Assembly: GCA_014218215.1 (NCBI GenBank)
Contig: CP043652.1
Location: 62,001 to 126,000, forward strand
Source: Geodermatophilaceae bacterium NBWT11
GTDB taxonomy: Bacteria > Actinomycetota > Actinomycetes > Mycobacteriales > Geodermatophilaceae
Length of the DNA stretch: 64,000 bases
Direction of reading: 5' to 3'
Shown: in pieces, positions 44,039 to 53,266 of the stretch
Numbering within the stretch: position 1 is the stretch's first letter
Layout of the letters: every line of letters begins with the position of its first letter
The notes under the pieces: model-generated
What the model saw: only the letters and a program-made list of their open reading frames with translations
What the model was told of the DNA's origin: nothing
Database searches by the model: none
Program-made: the position numbers and the translations under genes

Positions 44039-45187
44039 TCAGCCGGCGCGGCGGGCGCGGGAGGCGGCGGCGAGGTCGGCCAGGAGGGCCTCGGTGGTCG
44101 GCAGGTCGACGCAGGCGTCGGTGACCGACTGGCCGTAGACCAGGCCGGCGGGGGCGGTGCGGTCGAGGTCCTGGCGGCCGGCGACCAGGTTGCTCTCGAT
44201 CATGACGCCGCGGATCGCGGTCTCCCCGCCGGCGACCTGCCCGGCCAGGTCGCGGACGACGTCGGCCTGGCGGCGGTGGTCCTTCTGGCTGTTGCCGTGC
44301 GAGGCGTCCACCACGAGCACCTCGGGCAGGCCGCGGGCGGCGAGCCGACGCCGGGTGTCCGCGACGTGGGTGGCTGAGTAGTTCGGGCCGTCCTTGTCGC
44401 CGCGCAGGATCACGTGCCCCGTGTCGTTGCCGGTGGTGGACAGCTGGGCGCTGACCCCGTGCCGGTCGACGCCGAGGAACTCGTGCGCGGCGCGGGCCGA
44501 GATCACCGCGGAGACGGCGACGTCGATGCTGCCCTCGGGCGAGTTCTTGAACCCGACCACGGAGGAGAACCCGGAGACGCGTTCGCGGGCGGTCTGGTCG
44601 GTGACGTTGCGGGCGCCCACGCCGGCGTAGGTGACCAGCCCGTCGACGTACTGCGGGGTCAGGGCGTTGAGCGGCTCGGCGGCGACCGGGACGCCGAGAG
44701 CGGTGATCTCGGCCATGAGCATCCGGGTGGCGACCAGGCCGACGCTGATCCGGCTGGAGCCGTCCAGGAACGGGTCGTAGGCGAAGCCCTTCCAGTCGAC
44801 CTCCGTGCGCGGCTTCTCGGTGTAGGTGCGCATCAGGATCTCGAGGTCGCCACCGTGGCGCTCGCGCATCGCCACCAGGAACGCGGCGTACTCCAGCGCG
44901 GCGACCGGGTCGTGGATCGAGCAGGGCCCGGCGATGACAACGAGCCGGTCGTCCTCGCCCCGGACGACGGCGGCAGTGGCCTGTCGTCCGGCCCGGGTGG
45001 TGGCCGCCGAGGCCGCGGTCAGCGGGACGACGGCTGCGACCGCCGCCGGGGTGACGACGACGCTCGCGCCGGTGATCCGGGCGTCGACGAGGTCGCCGGG
45101 GTCGACCGCGGTGCCGTCGTCGACGCCCATGGCGGCCTGGACGGCGGGGAGCAGCTCGGCGTGGGCGGCGTCGATCTGCGCGTTCAC
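44039..45187 (-). CDS. aroG: 3-deoxy-7-phosphoheptulonate synthase, type I (AroF/G/H class)
   Basis: The 382-residue enzyme condenses PEP and erythrose 4-phosphate, the first shikimate step. Motifs: VIAGPCSIHDPVAALEYA, RTYTEKPRTEVDWKG, GFKNSPEGSIDVAV, VILRGDKDGPNY and VDASHGNSQKDHR, which hold the metal and PEP residues. It is the type I class rather than the type II class common in actinobacteria. The GTG at 45187 has GGAGG about 10 nt upstream; however, a perfect AGGAGG 6 nt before an in-frame ATC at 45256 hints at a longer N-terminus. Confidence 0.9.
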   Translation of the reverse strand: MNAQIDAAHAELLPAVQAAMGVDDGTAVDPGDLVDARITGASVVVTPAAVAAVVPLTAASAATTRAGRQATAAVVRGEDDRLVVIAGPCSIHDPVAALEYAAFLVAMRERHGGDLEILMRTYTEKPRTEVDWKGFAYDPFLDGSSRISVGLVATRMLMAEITALGVPVAAEPLNALTPQYVDGLVTYAGVGARNVTDQTARERVSGFSSVVGFKNSPEGSIDVAVSAVISARAAHEFLGVDRHGVSAQLSTTGNDTGHVILRGDKDGPNYSATHVADTRRRLAARGLPEVLVVDASHGNSQKDHRRQADVVRDLAGQVAGGETAIRGVMIESNLVAGRQDLDRTAPAGLVYGQSVTDACVDLPTTEALLADLAAASRARRAG

Positions 45188-45283
45188 CCGCGTCTGGACC
45201 TCCAGCAGGGCGTCGGCGATGCGGGTCGCCGTCGGCAGGAGCTGGTCAGCGTGGATGGGGTGCCTCCTGGAACGGGGTGTCGG

Positions 45284-48067
45284 TCAGCGCACAGCATCCC
45301 GTGCCCCGGTCGCGGGCAGCCGGGCGGCCAGCAGCTCGGCGAGGTGCTCGCCGCGGACGCCGCCGACCTGGTCGAGCTGGGTGCGGCAGCTGAAGCCGTC
45401 GGCCAGGAAGGTCGCACCCGGGGCGGCGGCGCGGACGGCGGGCAGCAGCGCGGTCTCGGCGACGGCGACGGACACCGCGTGGTGCCCGGCCTCGGCGCCG
45501 AAGTTGCCGGCCTGGCCGCAGCAGCCCCCCACCGCCGTGACGTCGGCCCCGGCGGCGGCGAGCAGTGCCCGGTCGGCCTCCCAGCCCAGGACGGCGTGCT
45601 GGTGGCAGTGCGGCTGGGCGACCCCGTGCACCCCGGTCAGGTCCGGCGGCGACCACCCGGGCCGGGTGGCCAGCAGCTCGGCCAGGGTGTGCGTGGCGGC
45701 GGCGACCCGGGCCGCGGCCTCGCCGGGCACCAGCTCCTCGGCGTCCCCGTGCAGGACCGCGGTGCACGAGGGCTCCAGCCCGACCACCGGCAGCCCGACG
45801 TCGAGGGCGGCCACGGTGCGGGCGAGCTGACTGCGGGCGGTGTCGAGCTGGCCGGTGGAGATCCAGGTCAGCCCGCAGCAGACCGGCTCGGTGACCCGGA
45901 CGGCGAACCCGGCGTCCTCCAGCACGGCCACGGCGGCCTGCCCGACCGCGGGGGTGAAGTGGTCGGTGAAGGTGTCCACGAACAGCACGACCGGGTCGCC
46001 GCCCGTGCGCACCGGGCGGTCGGCGAACCAGGCGCGGAAGGTCTGCTCGGCGAACCGTGGCAGCGGCCGGGCGGGGTCGATGCCGCCGGCGGCCCGGGCC
46101 AGCGCGGCGACGGCCGTCGTCCCCAGCAGGGCGTTGACCAGCCGGGGCGCGCGGGCGACGAGCCGCGCGGTGACCGGCAGCCAGCCCAGCGACCAGTGCG
46201 ACCGCGGCCGCCACCAGCGGCGGTACCGGGCGTGCAGCGCCTCGGACTTGTAGGTCGCCATGTCCACACCGGCCGGGCAGTCCGAGGCGCAGCCCTTGCA
46301 GGACAGGCAGAGGTCCAGCGACTCGAGCACCTCGGGGGCGGCGAGCCCGCCGACCAGGGTGCCGTTGGCGGCCTCCTGCAGCACCCGGGCGCGGCCGCGG
46401 GTGGAGTCCTTCTCGTCCCGGGTGGCCAGGAACGACGGGCACATCACGCCGCCGGTGGCCGTCGCGTCGGCCCGGCACTTGCCGACGCCCACGCACCGGT
46501 GCGCGGCCACCGACAGGTCGCCGCCGTCGTGCGGCAGGGTGAACACCCGCGACGGCAGCGCCCGGGCCGCGGGCACCCGGAGGGTGGCGTCCAGCGGTTC
46601 GGGGTCGGTGATCACCCCGGGGTTGAGCAGCCCGGTCGGGTCGAAGGCGTGCTTGACCGCAGCGAAGGCGGCGATCAGCTCGGGTGCGTACATCCGGGGC
46701 AGCAGCTCGCTGCGGGCCCGGCCGTCGCCGTGCTCGCCGGACACCGAGCCGCCGTACCCGGCGACCACGTCGGCCGCCGCGGTGACGAACTCCCGGTACA
46801 CCCGGGGCCGGTCAGCGAACGGGAAGTCGATCCGGGCGTGCACGCAGCCGTCCCCGAAGTGCCCGTAGACCAGCGCGTCGAGCCCGTGGGCGTCCAGCAG
46901 GCCGCGGAAGTCCCGCAGGTAGGCGCCCAGGTGCTCGGGCGGGACGGCGGCGTCCTCCCAGCCGGGCCAGGCCGGGGCGCCGGCGGGGGTGCGCCCGCCC
47001 AGGCCTGCGCCGTCCTCCCGGATCCGCCACAGCCGGAGCGCGTCCGCGCCGGTCACGACGAGGGAGTCCAGCGCCCCGGCGTCGGCGGCGAGCCGGCGCG
47101 CGGCGTCCGCGGCGTCGGCAGGCGAGGTGCCCCCGACCTCGACGAACAGCCAGCCGTCCCCCCGCGGCAGGTCCGGGACGGCGTCCTGGCCCTTGCGGCC
47201 GCGGACGACCTCGACCAGCCGGGCGTCCAGGCCCTCGACCGCGCGCGGGGCGTGCGGCAGCAGGCCGGGGACGGCGTCCGCGGCCGCCGGCATGTCGGGG
47301 AAGCCCAGCACGACCAGGGCGGTGGCCGCCGGCACCCGCGCGAGGGAGACGGTCGCCCCCAGCAGGACGGCCAGGGTGCCCTCGCTGCCGGCCAGGAACC
47401 GGCCCACGTGCCGGCCCCGCTCGGGCAGCAGGTGCTCCAGCGAGTAGCCCGACACCTGCCGGTGGAAGCGCCCGGACCCGGTGCGGATCGCGGCCAGCGC
47501 CCCGTCGACCACCGGCCAGAGGTCGACCGGGCCGGCCGAGCCCGGTCCGGCGGTGAACCGGTCACCCGCGGCGGTGACGACGTCCAGGGCGACCACGGTG
47601 TCCGCGGCCCGCCCGGCGCTCATCGCGTGCGCCCCGCAGGCGTTGTTGCCGATCGTGCCGCCGAAGGTGGCCCGGGAGTGGGTCGAGGGGTCCGGCCCGT
47701 AGGCCAGCCCGTGCGGGGCACCGGCGCGGGTCACGTCGTCGAGCACCACGCCGGGCTGCACGGTTGCCGTGGCGGCCTCGGGGTCCAGGGCGAGGATGCG
47801 GGTCAGGTGCCGGGAGGTGTCCAGCACCAGGCCGGGGCCGATGGCGTTGCCGGCGATCGAGGTGCCCCCGCCGCGCATCGTCAGCGGCGCGCCCAGCTCG
47901 CGGCAGACCGCCAGCGCGGCGAGCACCTCGTCGGTGTGCCGGGGGTACGCGACCGCGGTGGGGACGACGCGGTGGTTGGAGGCGTCCGAGCTGTACTCGG
48001 CCCGCCGGCGCGTCCCGTCCTCCACCTCGGTCAGCCCCGCGGCCCGCAGGGCCTCGACGAGGCTCAT
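45284..48067 (-). CDS. FAD-binding and Fe-S oxidoreductase (YdiJ/D-2-hydroxyacid dehydrogenase-like)
   Basis: The 927-residue protein joins a GlcD-like part (FAD-binding, about 35-210, MRGGGTSIAGNAIGPG; cap domain to about 510, YGHFGDGCVHARIDFP, GSVSGEHGDGRARSE) to a GlcF-like part: a Cys cluster (CVGVGKCRADATATGG), CLSCKGCASDCPAGVD for a 4Fe-4S centre, and CCG-type motifs (VCCGLTWIS, GGCCGQAGNF). It would oxidise a 2-hydroxyacid and pass electrons to the respiratory chain. YdiJ homologues act on D-2-hydroxyglutarate or D-lactate; the substrate here is unknown. Start overlaps the Gfo/Idh stop. Confidence 0.92.
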   Translation of the reverse strand: MSLVEALRAAGLTEVEDGTRRRAEYSSDASNHRVVPTAVAYPRHTDEVLAALAVCRELGAPLTMRGGGTSIAGNAIGPGLVLDTSRHLTRILALDPEAATATVQPGVVLDDVTRAGAPHGLAYGPDPSTHSRATFGGTIGNNACGAHAMSAGRAADTVVALDVVTAAGDRFTAGPGSAGPVDLWPVVDGALAAIRTGSGRFHRQVSGYSLEHLLPERGRHVGRFLAGSEGTLAVLLGATVSLARVPAATALVVLGFPDMPAAADAVPGLLPHAPRAVEGLDARLVEVVRGRKGQDAVPDLPRGDGWLFVEVGGTSPADAADAARRLAADAGALDSLVVTGADALRLWRIREDGAGLGGRTPAGAPAWPGWEDAAVPPEHLGAYLRDFRGLLDAHGLDALVYGHFGDGCVHARIDFPFADRPRVYREFVTAAADVVAGYGGSVSGEHGDGRARSELLPRMYAPELIAAFAAVKHAFDPTGLLNPGVITDPEPLDATLRVPAARALPSRVFTLPHDGGDLSVAAHRCVGVGKCRADATATGGVMCPSFLATRDEKDSTRGRARVLQEAANGTLVGGLAAPEVLESLDLCLSCKGCASDCPAGVDMATYKSEALHARYRRWWRPRSHWSLGWLPVTARLVARAPRLVNALLGTTAVAALARAAGGIDPARPLPRFAEQTFRAWFADRPVRTGGDPVVLFVDTFTDHFTPAVGQAAVAVLEDAGFAVRVTEPVCCGLTWISTGQLDTARSQLARTVAALDVGLPVVGLEPSCTAVLHGDAEELVPGEAAARVAAATHTLAELLATRPGWSPPDLTGVHGVAQPHCHQHAVLGWEADRALLAAAGADVTAVGGCCGQAGNFGAEAGHHAVSVAVAETALLPAVRAAAPGATFLADGFSCRTQLDQVGGVRGEHLAELLAARLPATGARDAVR

Positions 48068-49098
48068 GCCGGCAGCGCCGGGACCTCGACCCGACGACCG
48101 GTGGCCAGCGCCTGGAGTCCGGCCGCGCAGACCACCGCGGCGGCCAGTCCGTCCCGCGCACCGGGTCCGGCCACCCCGCGTCCGGCGGCGACGGCGTCCA
48201 GCCAGGCCCGCAGCTGCAGGTCGTACGCCGCAGCGAACCGGGTCCGGTAGTCCGCCGGCACCGCGGTCCCCCGGTGCCCGGGGGTCTGCCGGACCGGGCC
48301 GGTGGGCAGCCCGACCAGCACGCTGCCGTCCTCGGCGACCAGCTCGGTGCGCACCTCGTAGCCGACCCCGGTGCGCACGAAGCACTCGACGTCGACCAGC
48401 CGGCCGCCGCTGGTCTCCAGCAGCACCAGGAGCGGGTCGGACTCCCCCGCCGGGGCGTGCCGGGTGGCCCGCGGCCGGTGCACGGTGACCGCGGTGACCT
48501 CCTCGCCCAGCAGCCAGCGGACGGTGTCCACCTCGTGCACGACCGAGCCGGTGATCATCAGGTCGGTCGTGGCCCGCGGCGGGCTGCTCGCGTTGCGGTG
48601 CACGCAGTGCAGCAGCAGCGGCTCCCCCAGCTCCCGGTCGGCGATCGTCGTCCGCAGCGCGCGGAAGTCGGGGTCGAAGCGGCGCATGAACCCGACCTGC
48701 ACCAGCGACCGGCCGGTGCGGGCGGCCACCGCGGCGTCGGCGGCGGCCACCTCCGCGGCGGCCTCGACCGTGTCGGCCAGCGGCTTCTCGCAGAGCACCG
48801 GCCGGTCGGCGGCCAGGCAGGCCAGCGCGTACCCGGCGTGGGTGTCGTCGGGGCCGGCCACGACGACGGCGTCGACGTCCTCGGCGGTGATCGCGGCGTA
48901 CGGGTCGGCCTCGACCCGGCAGCCCGGGAGGGTGGCGGCCAGCGCCGCCGCACCCGACCCGCCGGCGACGACGGTGACCCGGGCCCCGGCGACGTGCCCG
49001 GCGAGCCGGGCCGCGTGGTGGGCCCCCATCACGCCGGCGCCGATGACGGCCACCCGCACCGGGCCCGGGAGCGGACGGGGGTCGGTCGTGGTCGGCAC
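48064..49098 (-). CDS. Gfo/Idh/MocA family oxidoreductase (minus-strand copy)
   Basis: This 344-residue NAD(P)-dependent dehydrogenase has the N-terminal Rossmann motif VAVIGAGVMGAHHAARLA, AVVVAGPDDTHAGYALAC, the catalytic Lys in VLCEKPLADTVEAA and a SVVHEVDTVRWLLGEEV segment containing the conserved His/Asp. Family members oxidise inositols, sugars or sugar acids. It is coupled (ATGA) to the FAD/Fe-S oxidoreductase and divergent from a second Gfo/Idh gene, suggesting a pathway for a polyol or sugar acid with successive oxidations. Confidence 0.9.
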   Translation of the reverse strand: MPTTTDPRPLPGPVRVAVIGAGVMGAHHAARLAGHVAGARVTVVAGGSGAAALAATLPGCRVEADPYAAITAEDVDAVVVAGPDDTHAGYALACLAADRPVLCEKPLADTVEAAAEVAAADAAVAARTGRSLVQVGFMRRFDPDFRALRTTIADRELGEPLLLHCVHRNASSPPRATTDLMITGSVVHEVDTVRWLLGEEVTAVTVHRPRATRHAPAGESDPLLVLLETSGGRLVDVECFVRTGVGYEVRTELVAEDGSVLVGLPTGPVRQTPGHRGTAVPADYRTRFAAAYDLQLRAWLDAVAAGRGVAGPGARDGLAAAVVCAAGLQALATGRRVEVPALPA

Positions 49099-49147
49099 AG
49101 CAGCACGCTACGACCCCGCGCCCGGTGACGTGCCAGGCTCACACCCC

Positions 49148-50332
49148 GTGACCAGCGCCCCCCAGGAGCCCGCCCGCCCGCACACGATCGGGGTCGCCGT
49201 CGTCGGCGCCGGCTGGATGGGCCACCTGCACGCCCGGGCCCACCTCCGGCTGGCCCACCACTGGCCCGAGCTGCCGGTGCGCCCGCGGCTGGTCGTCGTG
49301 GCCGACCCGGTGGCCACTGCCCGGGAGGACGCCGTGGCCCGGTACGGGTTCGCCCGCTCCACCGCCGACTGGCGCGACGTGCTCACCGACCCCGAGGTCG
49401 ACGTGGTGAGCGTGACCGCGCCCAACGCACTGCACCGGGAGATCGGCGTGGCGGTCGCCGAGGCGGGCAAGCACCTGTGGATCGAGAAGCCGGTCGGGCT
49501 GACCGTGGCCGACGCCCGGGCGGTGGCCGACGCCGTCGCCGCGGCCGGGGTCTGCGCCACGGTGGGGTTCAACTACCGGCAGGTGCCGGCGGTCGCGCGG
49601 GCCCGGCAGCTGATCGCCGACGGCGCGCTCGGCGCCGTCCGGCACACCCGGGTGCGGCTGCTCACCGACTACGCCGCCTCCCCCGCCGGCTCGCTGACCT
49701 GGCGGTTCCAGACCGCGCAGGGCGGCACCGGGGTGCTCGGCGACCTCGCGGTGCACGGGGTCGACCTGGTCCGCTTCCTGCTCGGGGAGGTCGGCGAGGT
49801 GGTCGCGGACACCGAGCGGTTCATCCGGCAGCGCCCGCTGGCCGCCGAGGGCGCCAGCCAGTTCGACACCGTGGTGGGCGGCCCGACCGGCGAGGTGGAG
49901 AACGACGACCACGTCTCCTTCCTGGCCCGCACCGTCGCCGGGTCGATGGTGTTCCTGGAGGCCAGCCGGGTCGCGGTCGGCAAGCAGAACGACTACGGGT
50001 TCGAGGTGCACGGCGACCGCGGGTTCCTGGCCTGGGACTTCCGCCGTCCCGCCGAGCTGGTGGTCTGCGCCGGCGAGGGGCACACCGACCGGTTCGCCAC
50101 CACGACCACCTCGGTGCCCGGGGACGGCGTCTTCGCCCGCTTCCAGCCCGGCGCCGGGAACGGGCTGGGCTTCGACGACACCAAGGTCGCCGAGTGCGCG
50201 GCGTTCCTGACCGGTGTGCTGGCCGGGCGCAGCGGGGGCGCCACCCCGGCCGACGCGGTCGCCGCCGCCGAGGTCCTCGCCGCCGTCGGCACCTCCGTGG
50301 CCACCCGTGCGTGGAGCCCCGTCCGGGGGTGA
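49148..50332 (+). CDS. Gfo/Idh/MocA family oxidoreductase (plus-strand copy)
   Basis: The 394-residue dehydrogenase has VAVVGAGWMGHLHARAHLRL, DVVSVTAPNALHREIGVAVA, the catalytic Lys in LWIEKPVGLTVADA and a GVLGDLAVHGVDLVRFLLG segment. It is about 50 residues longer than its divergent neighbour, with a longer substrate domain. GTG start at 49148, only 49 nt from the opposite start, so a shared promoter region is likely. No strong ribosome site is seen. The substrate is unknown. Confidence 0.9.
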   Translation: MTSAPQEPARPHTIGVAVVGAGWMGHLHARAHLRLAHHWPELPVRPRLVVVADPVATAREDAVARYGFARSTADWRDVLTDPEVDVVSVTAPNALHREIGVAVAEAGKHLWIEKPVGLTVADARAVADAVAAAGVCATVGFNYRQVPAVARARQLIADGALGAVRHTRVRLLTDYAASPAGSLTWRFQTAQGGTGVLGDLAVHGVDLVRFLLGEVGEVVADTERFIRQRPLAAEGASQFDTVVGGPTGEVENDDHVSFLARTVAGSMVFLEASRVAVGKQNDYGFEVHGDRGFLAWDFRRPAELVVCAGEGHTDRFATTTTSVPGDGVFARFQPGAGNGLGFDDTKVAECAAFLTGVLAGRSGGATPADAVAAAEVLAAVGTSVATRAWSPVRG

Positions 50333-50340
50333 GCAAGCCC

Positions 50341-50380
50341 ACCGACCAGATCGGTCGGTGAGCCGACCAGATCGGTCGGC
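50341..50380. promoter_or_regulatory. Two tandem palindromic operators ahead of the TetR gene
   Basis: Two 19-nt sites, ACCGACC-AGATC-GGTCGGT (50341-50359) and GCCGACC-AGATC-GGTCGGC (50362-50380), have perfect 7-nt arms and are 21 nt apart centre to centre, two helical turns. They lie 20-60 nt before the TetR GTG, ideal for autoregulation and control of the MMPL gene. Confidence 0.85.
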
Positions 50381-50399
50381 AGCGGTTACCGTCGTCCCC

Positions 50400-50993
50400 G
50401 TGACACGACCGTTCCGCCACCAGATCGACGCGGGCATCCTCGACCGCGCCGCGGCGATCTTCGCCCGCCGGGGGTTCGCCAAGACCTCCGTCCAGGACGT
50501 CGCGGACGCCGTGGGGCTGTCCAAGGCCGGCCTGCTGCACCACTTCCCCAGCAAGGAGCAGCTGCACGACGCCGTCCTCGCGCAGTCCGACGCACTCGGC
50601 GGGCGGCTGCTGGACGCCGTCGAGGGCCTGCCGCCCGGGCCCGACCGGGACCGGCGCGCCGTCGAGGTCGTGGTGGACATCGCCCTGGCCCACCCCGGCG
50701 TCGTCTCCCTCCTGCTCACCCCGATCACCGCCGACCCCGGCCAGCACGACCCCACCGACGCCGCCGCGGCCGCGATGCGTGCCTTCGGGGTCGACCCCGA
50801 GGCCGTCGCCGACACCGACCCGGAGCGGGTCGTCCGGGTGATCGGCGCGCTCGCCGGCCTGGCCGTCCTCGCCCTGGCCGCGGTCCAGGAGGACCTCACC
50901 ACCGCATGGCGCCCGCTCATGGTCGCCACCGCGCTCGACACCCTCGGACACCGCTCCACCCGCACCCCCGCCCACCCCTCGATGGAGGCCTGA
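50400..50993 (+). CDS. TetR/AcrR family transcriptional regulator
   Basis: This is a 197-residue TetR-type regulator: the HTH (about 12-57) reads IDAGILDRAAAIFARRGFAK, TSVQDVADAVGLSKAGLLHH and FPSKEQLHDAVL, followed by a helical ligand domain. The GTG at 50400 is chosen because it starts the usual short arm before helix 1; the longer frame would include the operators. It is 4 nt ahead of the MMPL exporter gene, so it probably represses that exporter and itself. Confidence 0.92.
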   Translation: MTRPFRHQIDAGILDRAAAIFARRGFAKTSVQDVADAVGLSKAGLLHHFPSKEQLHDAVLAQSDALGGRLLDAVEGLPPGPDRDRRAVEVVVDIALAHPGVVSLLLTPITADPGQHDPTDAAAAAMRAFGVDPEAVADTDPERVVRVIGALAGLAVLALAAVQEDLTTAWRPLMVATALDTLGHRSTRTPAHPSMEA

Positions 50994-50997
50994 CCCC

Positions 50998-53196
50998 ATG
51001 GCTGCCCTGCTGTCCCGCCTCGGCGCGTTCTCCTACCGCCGCCGACTCCCCGTGGTCCTGACCTGGGTGCTGGTGCTGCTGCTCAGCGGCGTCGGCGCGG
51101 TCACCCTGGCCGGCACCACCACCAACTCCTTCTCCATCCCGGGTCAGGAGTCCACCCGGGCACTGGAGCGGATCGGCGAGGAGTTCGGCGGCACCGGTGA
51201 CGGGGCCACCGCCCGCGTCGTCCTGCAGGCCCCGGACGGGCAGACGCTGACCACCCCGGAGAACGCCGCCGTGGTCACCGCGCTCGTCGCCGACCTGGCC
51301 GAGCAGCCCGGCGTGGTGTCGGCCAGCAACCCGCTGGACCCGGCCCAGCCCACGGTCAACGCCGAGCAGACCACCGCGTACAGCACGGTCACCTACGACG
51401 TCGGCCCCGGTGAGGTCACCGTCGAGGAGCAGGACGCCCTCGCCGCCGCCCTGGACACCGCCCGCGACGCCGGCCTGACCGCCGAGGTCGGCGGGGACGC
51501 CGCACAGCCCCCGTTCCACATCGGGGGCATCGCCGAGGTGCTCGGCGTCGTCGTCGCCCTCGTCGTCCTCGCCGTCACCTACGGCTCGCTGGTCACCGCG
51601 GGGATGAACCTGCTGACCGCCATCGTCGGGGTCGGCGTCGGCGTCCTGGGCATCACCATCGTCACCGGCTTCGTCGAGCTGTCCTCGACCACCACGATCC
51701 TGGCGGCGATGCTGGGCCTGGCGGTCGGGATCGACTACGCGCTGTTCATCGTCAGCCGGTACCGGCAGGAACTCGCCCGGGGCTCGAGCGTGGGGGATGC
51801 GATCGCCACCGCGGTCGGCACGGCCGGGTCCGCCGTGGTCACCGCCGGGCTCACCGTCGTCATCGCGCTGACCGGGCTGTCGATCGTCGGCATCCCGTTC
51901 CTGACCCAGATGGGCCTGGCCGCCGCGGCCACCATCCTGGTCGCGGTGCTGGTCGCGCTGACCCTGGTGCCCGCCGTCCTGGGTCTGCTCGGCCGCCGGG
52001 TGCTGCCGCGCAAGCACCGGGGCGCCGCCGAGGGTGCCGAGCTGGTGCCCGCCCGGGAGGGTCGCGCGCTGGCCGGCTGGATCGGCACCGTCACCAAGCA
52101 CCGGGTGCTCTCGCTGCTGACCGCGGTCCTCGCCCTGGGCGTCGTCTCGATCCCGTTCTTCTCGATGCAGACCACGCTGGTGCAGACCCCGGCCGAGGGC
52201 ACCTCCCAGGCCCGCGCCGACGCCCTGCTGTCCGACGGCTTCGGCGAGGGCCTGCTCGGCCCGATCACGGTGTTCTTCGACGGCGCCGGTGCCGCCGAGC
52301 AGGCCACCGCGCTGGCCCCGGCCATCACCGGGCTCACCGACGTCGCCACCGTCACCCCGGCGATCCCGAACGCCGACGACACCGCGGCGCTGCTCACCGT
52401 CATCCCGCAGTCCGGGCCCACCTCGGAGGCCACCGAGACCCTGGTGGCCGACCTGCGCGGGCTGCTCGCCGACACCGACGGGGTGGACGCCGCCGTCACC
52501 GGTGCCACCGCGGTGAGCGTGGACGTCGCCCAGAGCCTGGACGCCGCCCTGCCGGTCTACCTGGTGCTCGTCGTCGGGCTGGCCCTGGTGCTGCTGATCC
52601 TGGTGTTCCGCTCGATCCTGGTGCCGCTGATCGGCGTGCTGGGCTTCCTGCTCACCATCGGCGCCTCGCTCGGGGCCACCGTCGCGGTCTTCCAGTGGGG
52701 CTGGCTGTCCGGCCTGGTCAACCTGGACTCCACCGGTCCGCTGATCAGCCTGACCCCGATCCTGGTGATCGGGATCCTCTTCGGGCTGGCGATGGACTAC
52801 CAGATCTTCCTGGTGTCGCGGATGCACGAGGCGCACACCCAGGGCGCCAAGGCCGTCGACGCGGTGCGGCTGGGCTTCACCCGCGCCGCCCCGGTGGTGG
52901 TCGCCGCCGCGCTGATCATGTTCTCGGTGTTCGCCGGGTTCGTGCCGGCCGGTGACGCGACGATCAAGTCGATCGCGTTCGCGCTGGCCGCCGGCATCCT
53001 CTTCGACGCCTTCGTCGTCCGGATGGTGCTGGTGCCCGCCGCGCTCGCCCTGCTGGGCGAGCGGGCCTGGTGGCTGCCGCGCTGGCTGGGCTGGCTGCCG
53101 CACCTGGACGTCGAGGGCAGCGCGCTGGAGACCTCGCGGCCGGCGGCCGCCGAGCACGGTCGGCACGAGGCGCCGGAGCCTGCCGGCCGGGCCTGA
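50998..53196 (+). CDS. MMPL family transporter (RND superfamily)
   Basis: The 732-residue protein has two repeats of an N-terminal helix, a large external loop and five helices. Landmarks are the first-half AVGIDYALFIVSRYRQELAR and the second-half LAMDYQIFLVSRMHEAHTQG; their Asp-Tyr pairs form the proton relay in MmpL3-like proteins. It exports lipids, siderophores or drugs. It shares a transcript with the TetR regulator upstream, so it is probably inducible by its substrate. A terminator-like hairpin follows at 53211. Confidence 0.93.
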   Translation: MAALLSRLGAFSYRRRLPVVLTWVLVLLLSGVGAVTLAGTTTNSFSIPGQESTRALERIGEEFGGTGDGATARVVLQAPDGQTLTTPENAAVVTALVADLAEQPGVVSASNPLDPAQPTVNAEQTTAYSTVTYDVGPGEVTVEEQDALAAALDTARDAGLTAEVGGDAAQPPFHIGGIAEVLGVVVALVVLAVTYGSLVTAGMNLLTAIVGVGVGVLGITIVTGFVELSSTTTILAAMLGLAVGIDYALFIVSRYRQELARGSSVGDAIATAVGTAGSAVVTAGLTVVIALTGLSIVGIPFLTQMGLAAAATILVAVLVALTLVPAVLGLLGRRVLPRKHRGAAEGAELVPAREGRALAGWIGTVTKHRVLSLLTAVLALGVVSIPFFSMQTTLVQTPAEGTSQARADALLSDGFGEGLLGPITVFFDGAGAAEQATALAPAITGLTDVATVTPAIPNADDTAALLTVIPQSGPTSEATETLVADLRGLLADTDGVDAAVTGATAVSVDVAQSLDAALPVYLVLVVGLALVLLILVFRSILVPLIGVLGFLLTIGASLGATVAVFQWGWLSGLVNLDSTGPLISLTPILVIGILFGLAMDYQIFLVSRMHEAHTQGAKAVDAVRLGFTRAAPVVVAAALIMFSVFAGFVPAGDATIKSIAFALAAGILFDAFVVRMVLVPAALALLGERAWWLPRWLGWLPHLDVEGSALETSRPAAAEHGRHEAPEPAGRA

Positions 53197-53210
53197 CCGA
53201 CAGCACGGAC

Positions 53211-53252
53211 AGCAGGGCCCGGTGGTCGACCCGACCGCCGGGCCCTCCTGCT
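53211..53252 (+). terminator. Hairpin terminator after the MMPL gene
   Basis: 11-bp GC arms (53215-53225 and 53235-53245, one wobble) with a 9-nt loop, plus outer AGCA/TGCT pairing, 15 nt after the stop. Confidence 0.7.
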
Positions 53253-53266
53253 GCCAGGATCGGCCC

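Noticed and set aside
44414-48250. 1278-codon plus-strand open frame
   Set aside because: It is the antisense shadow of DAHP synthase and the FAD/Fe-S oxidoreductase; its Gly/His/Gln/Arg-rich composition is typical of such shadows.
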